Source: Rhodoferax sp. WC2427 (GTDB lineage Bacteria > Pseudomonadota > Gammaproteobacteria > Burkholderiales > Burkholderiaceae_C). Taken from it: 64,000 nucleotides of DNA. Positions 8,707 to 16,837 of the stretch are shown in pieces (the first letter of the stretch is position 1; each line of letters starts with the position of its first letter). The stretch lies in contig NZ_CP162006.1 of the NCBI RefSeq assembly GCF_040822085.1, positions 1,612,001 to 1,676,000 of the forward strand, read 5' to 3'. The notes under the pieces are model-generated. The model was not told the DNA's origin. It did not search any database and was given only the letters and a program-made list of their open reading frames with translations. Both the position numbers and the translations under genes were made by a program.

Positions 8707-9005
8707 GAAAAGTAAATTTTTAGATAAAAATCGAGCGGATTGTATGTGATCAAAATATCTATAAATCTGTGAAAATTTACTTTTCAAAAATATTTTTCGT
8801 ATGCAATTTTTGGGACTGACTCAACCCTTTGGCGCGGAACATGCTGTTGGAATGTGCAATCACCCAAGAAGACTAGGCACGTTCGTGGGAGCGGTGCACG
8901 AAGCTGCTTTTCAGCGCGCATGGGCGATCTAATCCCATGGGGATTTCTTCGTTGGCGGTGGAGCGGTATCTACCACCATGGGGTAGGTCAAGGCATGGTG
9001 CAAGA
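8707..9005. other. non-coding stretch upstream of the lipoprotein pair
   Basis: No gene seen. Positions 8707-8815 are AT-rich, unlike the surroundings, and probably contain the promoter of the lipoprotein pair (minus strand). The rest is GC-rich and has no recognised motif. The dispersed repeat follows at 9006. Confidence 0.4.
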
Positions 9006-9060
9006 AATAAGCTGCTTGTGCTTATTTCACCAGCACAAGAAGCTATCAAAACCATAGTAT
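9006..9060 (-). repeat. dispersed hairpin repeat, copy 2
   Basis: Degenerate copy with a good internal stem, GCTGCTTGTGCT facing AGCACAAGAAGC (9010-9042). It ends 2 bp before the rhaK stop codon. Confidence 0.75.
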
Positions 9061-9062
9061 TT

Positions 9063-10481
9063 CTATGCCGCAAAAAGCAGGCAACTCTCCAGCCACTGCC
9101 GGTGGTATTCCCCTAACCCGTCCAGCCGATAGGCCGGTGCGGCCAGCAGGTGCTGGGATGCCGTGGGGTGGCTCCAGCGGCCCAGCATCCAGGCACCGCG
9201 GGCGGTGCCCTCCATCGCGTCGATGCTGGCGTAGCAGGTGTGGCCGGTCAGCAGGGCCTGCAGCAGGCCCAGGAAAAGCCGGTTATGGGCGAGAGGGCCT
9301 TCGACGACCACGGTGGTGTCGGACGCGCCGGGGCGCAGTTGCTGCACCAGCCAGGCGGTGACTTGGGCGCAGTACAGGGCGGCCAGGGCCGAGCGTTCGG
9401 CGGGGGCCAGGGCCTGCAGTGCGAGGGCTTGGCCTGCACGCAGTACCTCGCCGGTGCGGTGCATGAACGGGCCGCCTTGCGGGGCGAAGCTGGGCAGTGC
9501 GCTGGTGTGGCTGCGCAGCAGGGCTTGGGCATCTTCCAGCGTGCCCAGGTCGGCGGGGGCACCGTCCAGCAGGGCAGCGAATTCGCGGCCGCCCATGAAG
9601 CGGGCGGTGGGCGTGGCCTGGCCGCGCACGTTGACGTTGCACAGCATGTCGCGCTGTGCGTCCAGCGTGCCCGTGGGCGCGTCGGGGGCCATCAGCACCG
9701 TCCAGGTGCCGGAGGACACCACGGTCAGCTCGGCCGTGCTGGACAGGTAGCGGGCCAGGCAGGCGTTGCTGTCGTGCACGCCCACGTGGATCTCGCAACT
9801 GTGCGGCAGGCCCAGGGCATCGGCCAGTGCCGGGCGTACGCAGCCCAGTACCTGCCAGGCCGGGGCCAGGGGGGCGAACTTGGCTGCCCAGCCCTGCGCT
9901 TTGGCCAGGGGCGCGAAATCCTGCCGGTCTGGTGCCCACAGCTGGGTGTGGCAGCCCAGGGACGACACCTCGCTGGCCGCCACGCCGCTGAGCCACCAGG
10001 CCCAGTACTGCGTGTAGGGCAACAGGGTTTGGGTGCGGACCCAGGCCTCGGGATAGGTGTGTTGCAGCCAATAGAGCTGGCGGGCGGCGTTCAGGCCTAC
10101 CGGCAGGTCGGGCGCATAGGTGACGTCAAAGCCGTCGCGCTGGCGCTGGTAGGCGTGGTGCAGGGCGCTGGTTTGCCCGGCAAAGGTGTCGCACTCGTAG
10201 TCCAGCGGCGGCCAGGCCAGGCCGTCGGCGGTGATGCCTACAAAGGCCGCGCCATGGGTGCTGGTGACCACGCGGGCGCAGCGCCGGGTGAGGGCGCTGG
10301 CCGCCAGCGTGTTGCAGATCCAGTCGGTCAGGCCGCCAATGTCCAGCGCGCTGTAGCCCAGCGGGGATTCGACAGGCGCGTTCTTGCGGCCATGCTGCTC
10401 CAGCACGCTGCCATGGTCGTCCACCAGCAGCAGTTTGGCGTGGCTTTTGCCGATGTCGATGACGAGGGTCAGATCGTGCAC
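9063..10481 (-). CDS. rhaK: FGGY-family sugar kinase (rhamnulose kinase-like)
   Basis: Phosphorylates L-rhamnulose (or rhamnose) to feed the aldolase RhaD. The 472-residue protein starts with the FGGY nucleotide-fold signature LTLVIDIGKSHAKLLLVDD and has the substrate-site HGAAFVG and GVHDSNACLARYL, with VSSGTWTVLM in the second domain. It is the last gene of the operon, 4 nt after the mutarotase. In Rhizobium leguminosarum the equivalent kinase is needed for rhamnose uptake as well as metabolism, so a transport role is possible. Sequence alone would also allow fuculokinase; the operon decides for rhamnose. Confidence 0.85.
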   Translation of the reverse strand: MHDLTLVIDIGKSHAKLLLVDDHGSVLEQHGRKNAPVESPLGYSALDIGGLTDWICNTLAASALTRRCARVVTSTHGAAFVGITADGLAWPPLDYECDTFAGQTSALHHAYQRQRDGFDVTYAPDLPVGLNAARQLYWLQHTYPEAWVRTQTLLPYTQYWAWWLSGVAASEVSSLGCHTQLWAPDRQDFAPLAKAQGWAAKFAPLAPAWQVLGCVRPALADALGLPHSCEIHVGVHDSNACLARYLSSTAELTVVSSGTWTVLMAPDAPTGTLDAQRDMLCNVNVRGQATPTARFMGGREFAALLDGAPADLGTLEDAQALLRSHTSALPSFAPQGGPFMHRTGEVLRAGQALALQALAPAERSALAALYCAQVTAWLVQQLRPGASDTTVVVEGPLAHNRLFLGLLQALLTGHTCYASIDAMEGTARGAWMLGRWSHPTASQHLLAAPAYRLDGLGEYHRQWLESCLLFAA

Positions 10482-10485
10482 GGTG

Positions 10486-10806
10486 TCAATCCAGGTGGAA
10501 CAGGCAGGGCAAGGGCTCGGCCACCGGGCTGCCGTCGGGGTTCGCGCGCATCAGGTCGGCCATGTACGCCCACCAGCGCTGCATTACCGGGTGCTGGGGC
10601 AGGCTGTCCATGCCGTGGCCAGGCGTGCGGCGCAGCACGGCGAAGAGGGTGTGGTGTTCTTCATCCAGGTAGATGCTGTAGTCGCTGACACCTGCCGACT
10701 TCAGCAGGGCCACCAGCTCGGGCCAGATGGCGTCGTGGCGCTTCTTGTACTCGGCCACGCAGCCGGGGTGCAGGAGCATGCGAAAGGCGTACTTCTCGTT
10801 GCTCAT
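10486..10806 (-). CDS. rhaU: L-rhamnose mutarotase
   Basis: Interconverts alpha and beta anomers of L-rhamnose. The protein has 106 residues, matching the RhaM/RhaU family. It shows the family's [27 protein letters not shown] and NPDGSP elements, including the active-site His and the Trp-Trp pair. Its ATG overlaps the stop of rhaQ by 4 bp (ATGA), so translation is coupled. The gene is called rhaM in enteric bacteria and rhaU in rhizobia. Confidence 0.95.
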   Translation of the reverse strand: MSNEKYAFRMLLHPGCVAEYKKRHDAIWPELVALLKSAGVSDYSIYLDEEHHTLFAVLRRTPGHGMDSLPQHPVMQRWWAYMADLMRANPDGSPVAEPLPCLFHLD

Positions 10807-11765
10807 GCAAATACCCGCCTGCGTTTGAACAGCTTGGGCAACACCATGGACACGATCAGCAGCGCGCCGATCACCATGGACATCACGATGCCGGTCACGT
10901 TGGCCATTCCCATGGCAAAGGTGAACAGGCCCAGCAGCAGCACCGCCAGCATGGTGCCCACGATACTGCCGCGCCCGCCCTCGATGGCCACGCCGCCCAG
11001 GATCACCATGGTGATGGCGTCCAGCTCCCAGCCCATGGCGATGTTGGGGCGGGTGCTGCCGATGCGGCCGGTCAGCAAAATGGCGGCCAGCGCAGCCATC
11101 AGCCCGGCAAACACAAACAGCGCCAGCCGGTAGCGGTCGGCCTCGATGCCCGAGAAGCGCGCCGCCACCGGATTCGCGCCAATGGCGTACAGCCTGCGGC
11201 CCAGCACGGTGCGGTGCAGCGTGATGCCCACCGCCACGGCGGCCACCAGCAGGATGGCGAACTCGATGGGCAGGGTCAGCCAGCGCACGCCGATTACCTC
11301 GCCCACATAGCTGTTGCCCAGGGTGGAGAACACCTCGGGGTAGCCCGAGATGGCCTTGTCACCCAGCGCCACCATGGCCAGGCCCCGGTACAGCGACAGC
11401 GTGCCGATGGTGACCACGATGGACGGCAGCTTGTAGTGCGTGACCAGCACGCCGTTGACCGCACCGGCCACGCCGCCGGTGGCAAAGGCCGCCAGCACCA
11501 TGCCCAGCGGACCGGCCCCGGCCTGCATGGCGTAGCCCATGGCCAGCGAGCACAGGGCCAGGATGGCGGCAATCGACAAATCGATCTCGCCGGTGATGAT
11601 CAGCAGGGCCAGGGCCAGCGCCAGAATGCCTTTTTCGCTGAAGTTGAAAGTGCTGTCGGCCAGCGCGTCCACCGACATGAAGCCCGGCTGCGCCCAGCCA
11701 AAGCCCGCCAGCAGCAGCACCAGCAGGGCCAGCAAAACCCGCTCCCATGTGTTCCAGGCCTTCAT
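10803..11765 (-). CDS. rhaQ: rhamnose ABC transporter permease
   Basis: Inner-membrane permease of the CUT2/ribose-type ABC importer family. It has 320 residues and multiple hydrophobic segments. The EAA-like region is typical for the BPD_transp_2 family: [17 protein letters not shown] near residue 55 and [16 protein letters not shown] near residue 260. The start at 11765 gives [20 protein letters not shown] and overlaps the rhaP stop by 4 bp. It pairs with RhaP to form the channel. Confidence 0.92.
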   Translation of the reverse strand: MKAWNTWERVLLALLVLLLAGFGWAQPGFMSVDALADSTFNFSEKGILALALALLIITGEIDLSIAAILALCSLAMGYAMQAGAGPLGMVLAAFATGGVAGAVNGVLVTHYKLPSIVVTIGTLSLYRGLAMVALGDKAISGYPEVFSTLGNSYVGEVIGVRWLTLPIEFAILLVAAVAVGITLHRTVLGRRLYAIGANPVAARFSGIEADRYRLALFVFAGLMAALAAILLTGRIGSTRPNIAMGWELDAITMVILGGVAIEGGRGSIVGTMLAVLLLGLFTFAMGMANVTGIVMSMVIGALLIVSMVLPKLFKRRRVFA

Positions 11766-12760
11766 GCCGTGGCTCCTTTTAATGTGCTTGTCTTGTGTTC
11801 CAGAATCTGGCGGCCCGCACGCCGTTCGGACCGCGCATTGACGGCTACCGAGATCAAGATCACGGCCCCGGCAATCGCCTGCTGCCAGAACGGCGACACC
11901 TGGATCACCGGCAGTGCCCCGTTGACCACGCCAATGAACAGCACGCCCAGCGCAGCGCCCAGCACCGTGCCCACGCCGCCGCCAATGCTCACCCCGCCAA
12001 TCACGCAGGCGGCCACCACCGTCAGCTCGTAGCCCGCCGCCAGCTCGGTGTAGGCGATGGAATAGCGCCCCACCCACAGCAGCCCGGCCAGCCCGGCCAG
12101 CATGCCCGACAGGGTGTAGACCATCATCAGCCGCTGGCGCGCCGAGATGCCCACGTAGGCCGCAGCATGCGGGTTGCCGCCCAGGGCGTAGATCTCGCGG
12201 CCCTCGCGGCGCAGCTTCAAGAACACCGCCGCCAGTACCAGCACCACCAGGGCAAACCACACCAGCGCGGGCAAGCCCAGCCAGGTTTCGCGCGGCAGGC
12301 CCTTGATGGCGGGGTGGATGTCCTGGTCGGACACCCAGGCGCCCTTGCTGGCCACAAAAATCGCGCCCCGGTAGGCCGACAGCGTGCCCAGCGTCACCAC
12401 GATGGGTGGCAGGTCAAAGCGGGTGATGAGCCAGCCGTTAACCGCGCCCAGCAAGGCCCCCACGGCCAGTGCCACCAGCAGCAGCACCGGCACCGAGGCA
12501 CCCGGCCAGGCCTTGCCCAGCAGCGCGCAGACCATGCCGGTGAGCGCCAGGTTGGAAGCCACCGACAGGTCGATGCCACGGGTCAGCAGCACCATCATCT
12601 GGCCCATCACCAAAATCGCCAGGATGGCCGAATCGTTGGCAATGTCCAGGCCGTTGCGCCAGGTTAAAAACACCGGGGCGCGTGCGCCCACGGCCAGGGC
12701 GATGGCGGCGATGATGGCCAGCAGCAGCCACTCGCGGCGGATGGAAGAGAAGTTTTTCAT
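11762..12760 (-). CDS. rhaP: rhamnose ABC transporter permease
   Basis: Second CUT2-type permease, 332 residues, with about eight to ten hydrophobic segments. It has the family motifs LLTRGIDLSVASNLALTGM (about 60-78) and GGVSIGGGVGTVLGAALGV (about 253-271). Its ATG overlaps the stop of the ATPase gene by 4 bp. RhaP and RhaQ are paralogous, so the membrane part is a heterodimer. Confidence 0.92.
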   Translation of the reverse strand: MKNFSSIRREWLLLAIIAAIALAVGARAPVFLTWRNGLDIANDSAILAILVMGQMMVLLTRGIDLSVASNLALTGMVCALLGKAWPGASVPVLLLVALAVGALLGAVNGWLITRFDLPPIVVTLGTLSAYRGAIFVASKGAWVSDQDIHPAIKGLPRETWLGLPALVWFALVVLVLAAVFLKLRREGREIYALGGNPHAAAYVGISARQRLMMVYTLSGMLAGLAGLLWVGRYSIAYTELAAGYELTVVAACVIGGVSIGGGVGTVLGAALGVLFIGVVNGALPVIQVSPFWQQAIAGAVILISVAVNARSERRAGRQILEHKTSTLKGATA

Positions 12761-14301
12761 GCGGCTACCGCCTCTAGTTCAAAAACAGCCACCGCCGGGC
12801 TGGGCGGGGGTGCATGGCCCAGGCCTGAAGCGGCCGCCACGATCTGCTCGGCATGGGCGTCGGCGCGGGCGAACTCGGCCACCTGCAGGCCCCGGCGCAT
12901 GACGATGGTGCGGTGCGCCAGGTGCATCACCTCGGGCAGCTCGCTGGACACCAGAATCACCGCCAGGCCTTGCTCCACCATCTCGGCGATCAGCTGGTAC
13001 ACGGCCTGCTTGGCCCCCACGTCGATGCCCTTGGTGGGCTCGTCCAGGATCACGATGCGCGGGTCCAGCCCCAGCCATTTGGCGATCACCACCTTTTGCT
13101 GGTTGCCGCCCGACAGGCCCGACAGCAGGGTGTCGGGCGATTCCGTCTTGATGCGCAGGCGCTCAACCATGCGTTGGCACAGCGCCGATTCACGCAGCTT
13201 GGACAGCCAGATGCCGCGGGAGAACCGCGCCAGGCCCGCCAGGCTGATGTTGTGCTCTACCGAAAAGCTGAGGATGGCCCCCTGGCGCTGGCGCTCCTCG
13301 GGCACGTAGGCAATACCCGCCGCAATCGCGTCGCCGGGGCGGCGGGCGTTGAGTTTTTGGCCGTTGACCACAAAGTCGCCGGTGGCGGCAGGGTTCAGGC
13401 CCATGATGGCCAGCATGGCCTCGCTGCGGCCCGAGCCCACCAGGCCGTAAAAGCCCAGGATCTCGCCGCGGCGCAGCTCGAACGACAGGTTCTGGAATTC
13501 GGTGGGGTGCGACAGGTCTTTCACCGACATCACCACCTCGCCCGGGGTGGAGGCGATGTGCGGGTAGATCTGGTCAATGGCGCGCCCGGCCATCAGCTTG
13601 ACCAGCTCCTGCTCGGTGGCATCGGCAATCGCGCCGCTGCCCACGGCGGTGCCGTCGCGCAGCACCAGGTAGCGGTCGGCCACGGCAAAAATCTCGTCGA
13701 ACTTGTGGGTGATGAAAATCACGCCCACGCCCTGGTCGCGCAGTTGGCGCACGATGCCGTAGAAGTCGCGGATTTCGGCCTGCGACAGGGCGGCGGTGGG
13801 CTCGTCCAAAATTACCACCGCGGCTTTTTGCGACAGGGCCCGGGCGATCTCCACCAGATGCCGTTCAGCCAGGCTCAGGTCCTTGACCATGGTGGTGGCG
13901 TTGAAGCGCGCACCGATCTGCTCCAGCACGGCCTGGGCCTGCGTGTGCATGGCCGACCAGTTTATGAACGGGCCGCGCATGATGTGGCGGCCCACGTAGA
14001 TGTTTTCGGCCACGCTGAGTTCTTCGAACATCACCGTTTCCTGGTGCACCGCCAGGATGCCCGCGGCCTGCGAGGCCTGGGCGTTGGCAAAGGTGTGGGC
14101 TACGCCGCGCAGCGAGACTGTGCCCTCGTCCACCGGGATCACCCCGGTCAGCATCTTGACCAGGGTGGATTTGCCCGCGCCGTTCTCGCCCACCAGGGCC
14201 AGCACTTCCCCGGCGCGCAGCTCCAGGTCCACCCCGCGCAGCGCGTGGGTGGCACCGTAGCGCTTGTGGACACCGCGCAGGCTCAACAAAGCATCAGTCA
14301 T
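12757..14301 (-). CDS. rhaT: rhamnose ABC transporter, double ATP-binding protein
   Basis: Energises rhamnose uptake. The 514-residue protein has two fused ABC domains, as in RbsA-like proteins. The first has Walker A GENGAGKST (about 38-46), signature LSLAERHLVEIARAL and Walker B VVILDEPTA. The second has the degenerate Walker A GLVGSGRSE usual for this family, signature LSGGNQQKV and Walker B IVILDEPTKG. It follows a terminator-like hairpin after rhaS, which should make it less abundant than the binding protein. Confidence 0.93.
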   Translation of the reverse strand: MTDALLSLRGVHKRYGATHALRGVDLELRAGEVLALVGENGAGKSTLVKMLTGVIPVDEGTVSLRGVAHTFANAQASQAAGILAVHQETVMFEELSVAENIYVGRHIMRGPFINWSAMHTQAQAVLEQIGARFNATTMVKDLSLAERHLVEIARALSQKAAVVILDEPTAALSQAEIRDFYGIVRQLRDQGVGVIFITHKFDEIFAVADRYLVLRDGTAVGSGAIADATEQELVKLMAGRAIDQIYPHIASTPGEVVMSVKDLSHPTEFQNLSFELRRGEILGFYGLVGSGRSEAMLAIMGLNPAATGDFVVNGQKLNARRPGDAIAAGIAYVPEERQRQGAILSFSVEHNISLAGLARFSRGIWLSKLRESALCQRMVERLRIKTESPDTLLSGLSGGNQQKVVIAKWLGLDPRIVILDEPTKGIDVGAKQAVYQLIAEMVEQGLAVILVSSELPEVMHLAHRTIVMRRGLQVAEFARADAHAEQIVAAASGLGHAPPPSPAVAVFELEAVAA

Positions 14302-14322
14302 TTAAAAATCCAGCTTCGCATT

Positions 14323-14356
14323 AAAAAAGGGGCACCTACCCTGACAGAGATGCCCC
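14323..14356 (-). terminator. intra-operon terminator/attenuator after rhaS
   Basis: On the minus strand GGGGCA...TGCCCC forms a stem with a loop of about 16-18 nt and is followed directly by TTTTTT. It sits in the 98-bp gap between rhaS and rhaT. Partial termination here would keep the periplasmic binding protein in excess over the membrane complex. Confidence 0.65.
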
Positions 14357-14399
14357 AGAAAACTGTACAGCCAGCGCCCGCAGGTGCCAGCGGGCTCGC

Positions 14400-15392
14400 T
14401 TAGAAGAACTTGGCGAATTTCTCGACGTTGGTCGCGTCATAGGTGAAGGGCTCGGACATGGCCGCTTCGCCATTTGCGTCCAGCGTGACGGTGCCCACAC
14501 GGCCCAGCGACACCTTGTCGCCCGCCTTGCCGGTGACCTTGCCCGAGATGAATTGGCTGGCCGCGTAGATGGACGAGTAGCCCAGGTCGATCGGGTTCCA
14601 GATGGCGAAGGACTTGACTGCGCCGCTCTTCACGTGGCCGGCCATTTCAGACGGCAAACCCAGGCCGGTCACGAAGATGGTACCGACCTTCTTTTCATCC
14701 TGTACGGCCTTGGCCGCAGCCGCCACGCCCACGGTGGTGGGGGCAATGATGGCCTTCAGGTTGGGGTAGCTCTTGAACAGGCCTTGGGCTTCGCGGTAGC
14801 TCTTGTCGGTCTGGTCGTCACCGTAGACCACGCTGACCAGCTTCAGGCCCTGGTAGGCGGGCTGGGCCAGCACTTTCTTGGCTTCTTCGATCCAGATGTT
14901 CTGGTTGGTGGCCTGGGCCGTGGCCGACAGCACCGCGACTTCACCGGTGGAGCCAATCGCGTCTGCCGTCATCTTCACCAGTTTTTCGCCGATCAGCGGG
15001 TTGCTGGAGGGGTTGAGGTGCATCATGCGGCCGTCTTTGCGCACGCCCGAGTCGAACGAGATGACCTTGATGCCACGGTCCATGGCGCGCTTGAGCACGG
15101 GGGCCAGCGCGTCGGGGTCGTTGGCGGAAATGACGATGGCCGACACCTTCTGGGCGATCAGCGCGTTGACGATTTCGATCTGGCCTTCGGCCGTGGCCTT
15201 GGCCGGGCCGGTGTAGATGATGTCGATGTTCTTGAGCTCTTTGGCGGCCTCTTGCGCGCCCTGGTTGGCGGCATCAAAGAAGCCGTTGCCCAGGCTCTTC
15301 ACCACCAGGGCGATCTTGTCGGCGGCAAAGGCCGGGCTGGCCAGGGCTGCGCTCAGTGCCACGGTGATCAGGGTTGCGAGTTGTTTCTTCAT
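14400..15392 (-). CDS. rhaS: rhamnose ABC transporter substrate-binding protein
   Basis: Periplasmic sugar-binding protein of the type 1 (ribose/autoinducer-2-like) fold, 330 residues. A Sec signal peptide ends at ALASPAFA-ADK (about residue 23). Family features include VVKSLGNGFFDAANQGAQEA, VNALIAQKVSAIVIS and the hinge region near VTGLGLPSEM. The Shine-Dalgarno AGGAGACAAC precedes the ATG. A small GC-rich hairpin (GGCGGCA/TGCCGCC) lies in the upstream gap. It is the most upstream of the transport genes, right after rhaI. Confidence 0.94.
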   Translation of the reverse strand: MKKQLATLITVALSAALASPAFAADKIALVVKSLGNGFFDAANQGAQEAAKELKNIDIIYTGPAKATAEGQIEIVNALIAQKVSAIVISANDPDALAPVLKRAMDRGIKVISFDSGVRKDGRMMHLNPSSNPLIGEKLVKMTADAIGSTGEVAVLSATAQATNQNIWIEEAKKVLAQPAYQGLKLVSVVYGDDQTDKSYREAQGLFKSYPNLKAIIAPTTVGVAAAAKAVQDEKKVGTIFVTGLGLPSEMAGHVKSGAVKSFAIWNPIDLGYSSIYAASQFISGKVTGKAGDKVSLGRVGTVTLDANGEAAMSEPFTYDATNVEKFAKFF

Positions 15393-15512
15393 GTTGTCTC
15401 CTGGATGTCGTTGTTGGTATCAAAAATTGCCTTGAAGGCCGGAGTCGCTACCGGCGGCAGCTTGGATTTGCCGCCAGTGTCGATGGGGTGCGCTTTGCCG
15501 GTGCAAATCCGC

Positions 15513-16805
15513 TTAAACAATGCCGCTGCTGGGGCCGCTGGCGGGGCGGATGGCCGCCATGTCCGTGCGGTAGCCGCTGGCGCGGTAGGTGGCCACCGGG
15601 TCCACTGCGCCACCGGCTTCCAGGCGGATTTTTTGCAGCAGCGGGGTCACGTCGGTGTGGAAGGCGGCCTTCAAGGTCTGCGCGGCCATCAGCACGTCGT
15701 TGCTGTCCTGGTAATTGGTTAAGGCCACGCGGTCCACCAGCAGGGCCTGGGCGTAGCAGCGCTGCACGGTGATGGCACTGGTCATCAGGCTCTCGATGGG
15801 GTCGGTCACGTTGTGCGACTGGTCCAGCATGTAGGCGGGGTCGAAGTTGGGGGCTTTGCTTTGCGCTGCGTCCACCAGCTCGTTGAACACCAGGAACAGC
15901 TGGAACGGGTTGATGCTGCCGCTGTCCAGATCGTCGTCGCCGTATTTGCTGTCGTTGAAGTGGAACCCGGCCAGCTTTTGCGCATGCACCAGGCGGGCCA
16001 CGATCATCTCGATGTTGGTGTTGGGCGCGTGGTGGCCCAGGTCTACCAGGCAGCGGGCTTTCTCGCCCAGGGTTTGGGCGGCCAGCAGGCTGGAGCCCCA
16101 GTCCTGGATCACGGTGGCGTAGAAGGCGGGTTCGAACATCTTGTGCTCTAAAAACATCTGCCAGCCGTCGGGCAGGGCGGCGTAGATCTGGCGGTTGCTG
16201 TCCAGGTAGCGGTCGAACTGGCGGCGGAAGTGGCTTTGGCCGGGGAAGTTGGAGCCGTCGCCAATCCACACCGTCAGCGCCTTGCTGCCGATCTGCTTGC
16301 CGATCTCGATGCACTCGATGTTGTGCGCCACGGCCTGGGCGCGCACGCCGGCGTCGGCATGCGTCAGGCTGCCGAACTTGTACGACAGCGGCTGGTTCTT
16401 CTGGTCGGAGAAGGTGTTGGAGTTGACCGCATCAAACCCCAGGCCGAAGGATTCGGCGTGCTGGCGCAGCTCTTTGTAGTCGTTCACCTTGTCCCAGGGG
16501 AAGTGCGGCGACACGGTGGGCGTGCAGCGCACCAGCTGGTGGATCACGCCGCAGTCTTGCAGCTTGTCGAACACGTTGCGCGGCTCGCCCTGGCCAGGGA
16601 AGCGGGCGAAGCGCGTACCGCCCGTGCCCACGCCCCAGCTGGGCACGGCCACGGCGAACTGCGCCACGGCGGCTTTCAGCACGTCGATATCTACACCCCG
16701 GCGGGCCAGCTGTTCGCCCAGGTTTTCATAGTCTAAATGCACTCTGGCGCTTGATTCATGAGCGTGAGTAGCTATTAATTCGGGAGCAATTTTGGTGGTG
16801 GTCAT
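15513..16805 (-). CDS. rhaI: L-rhamnose isomerase (rhizobial RhaI type)
   Basis: Converts L-rhamnose to L-rhamnulose in the cytosol. The 430-residue protein belongs to the rhizobial-type isomerase family: SWGVGTGGTRFARFPG, the metal-binding TEHKMFEP-like segment (LEHKMFEPAFY), DLGHHAPNTNIEMIVARL, HFNDSKYGDDDLDSGSI and a C-terminal VDPVATYRASGYR are all present. Residues about 8-22 (PELIATHAHESSARV) are encoded by a copy of the dispersed repeat, which is read in frame. The rest of the protein looks intact, so the insertion is apparently tolerated at the N-terminus. It lies 32 nt after rhaD in the same operon. Confidence 0.94.
   Translation of the reverse strand: MTTTKIAPELIATHAHESSARVHLDYENLGEQLARRGVDIDVLKAAVAQFAVAVPSWGVGTGGTRFARFPGQGEPRNVFDKLQDCGVIHQLVRCTPTVSPHFPWDKVNDYKELRQHAESFGLGFDAVNSNTFSDQKNQPLSYKFGSLTHADAGVRAQAVAHNIECIEIGKQIGSKALTVWIGDGSNFPGQSHFRRQFDRYLDSNRQIYAALPDGWQMFLEHKMFEPAFYATVIQDWGSSLLAAQTLGEKARCLVDLGHHAPNTNIEMIVARLVHAQKLAGFHFNDSKYGDDDLDSGSINPFQLFLVFNELVDAAQSKAPNFDPAYMLDQSHNVTDPIESLMTSAITVQRCYAQALLVDRVALTNYQDSNDVLMAAQTLKAAFHTDVTPLLQKIRLEAGGAVDPVATYRASGYRTDMAAIRPASGPSSGIV
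16743..16780 (-). repeat. dispersed hairpin repeat, copy 3, inside rhaI
   Basis: Copy of the repeat in minus orientation (ATAGCTACTCACGCTCATGA then ATCAAGCGCCAGA), lying entirely within the rhaI coding region and translated in frame. It is the only copy found inside a confident gene. Confidence 0.85.
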
Positions 16806-16837
16806 GGTCGTCTCTTTGGTTTTGTTTGATCGCCGAA

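Noticed and set aside
8854..9057. Small open frame in the gap before rhaK
   Set aside because: No ribosome binding site or recognisable similarity, and it overlaps the dispersed repeat.
11766..12260. Upstream extension of the rhaQ frame
   Set aside because: It lies inside rhaP in another frame and the residues do not resemble a permease; the start at 11765 with an ATGA overlap fits.
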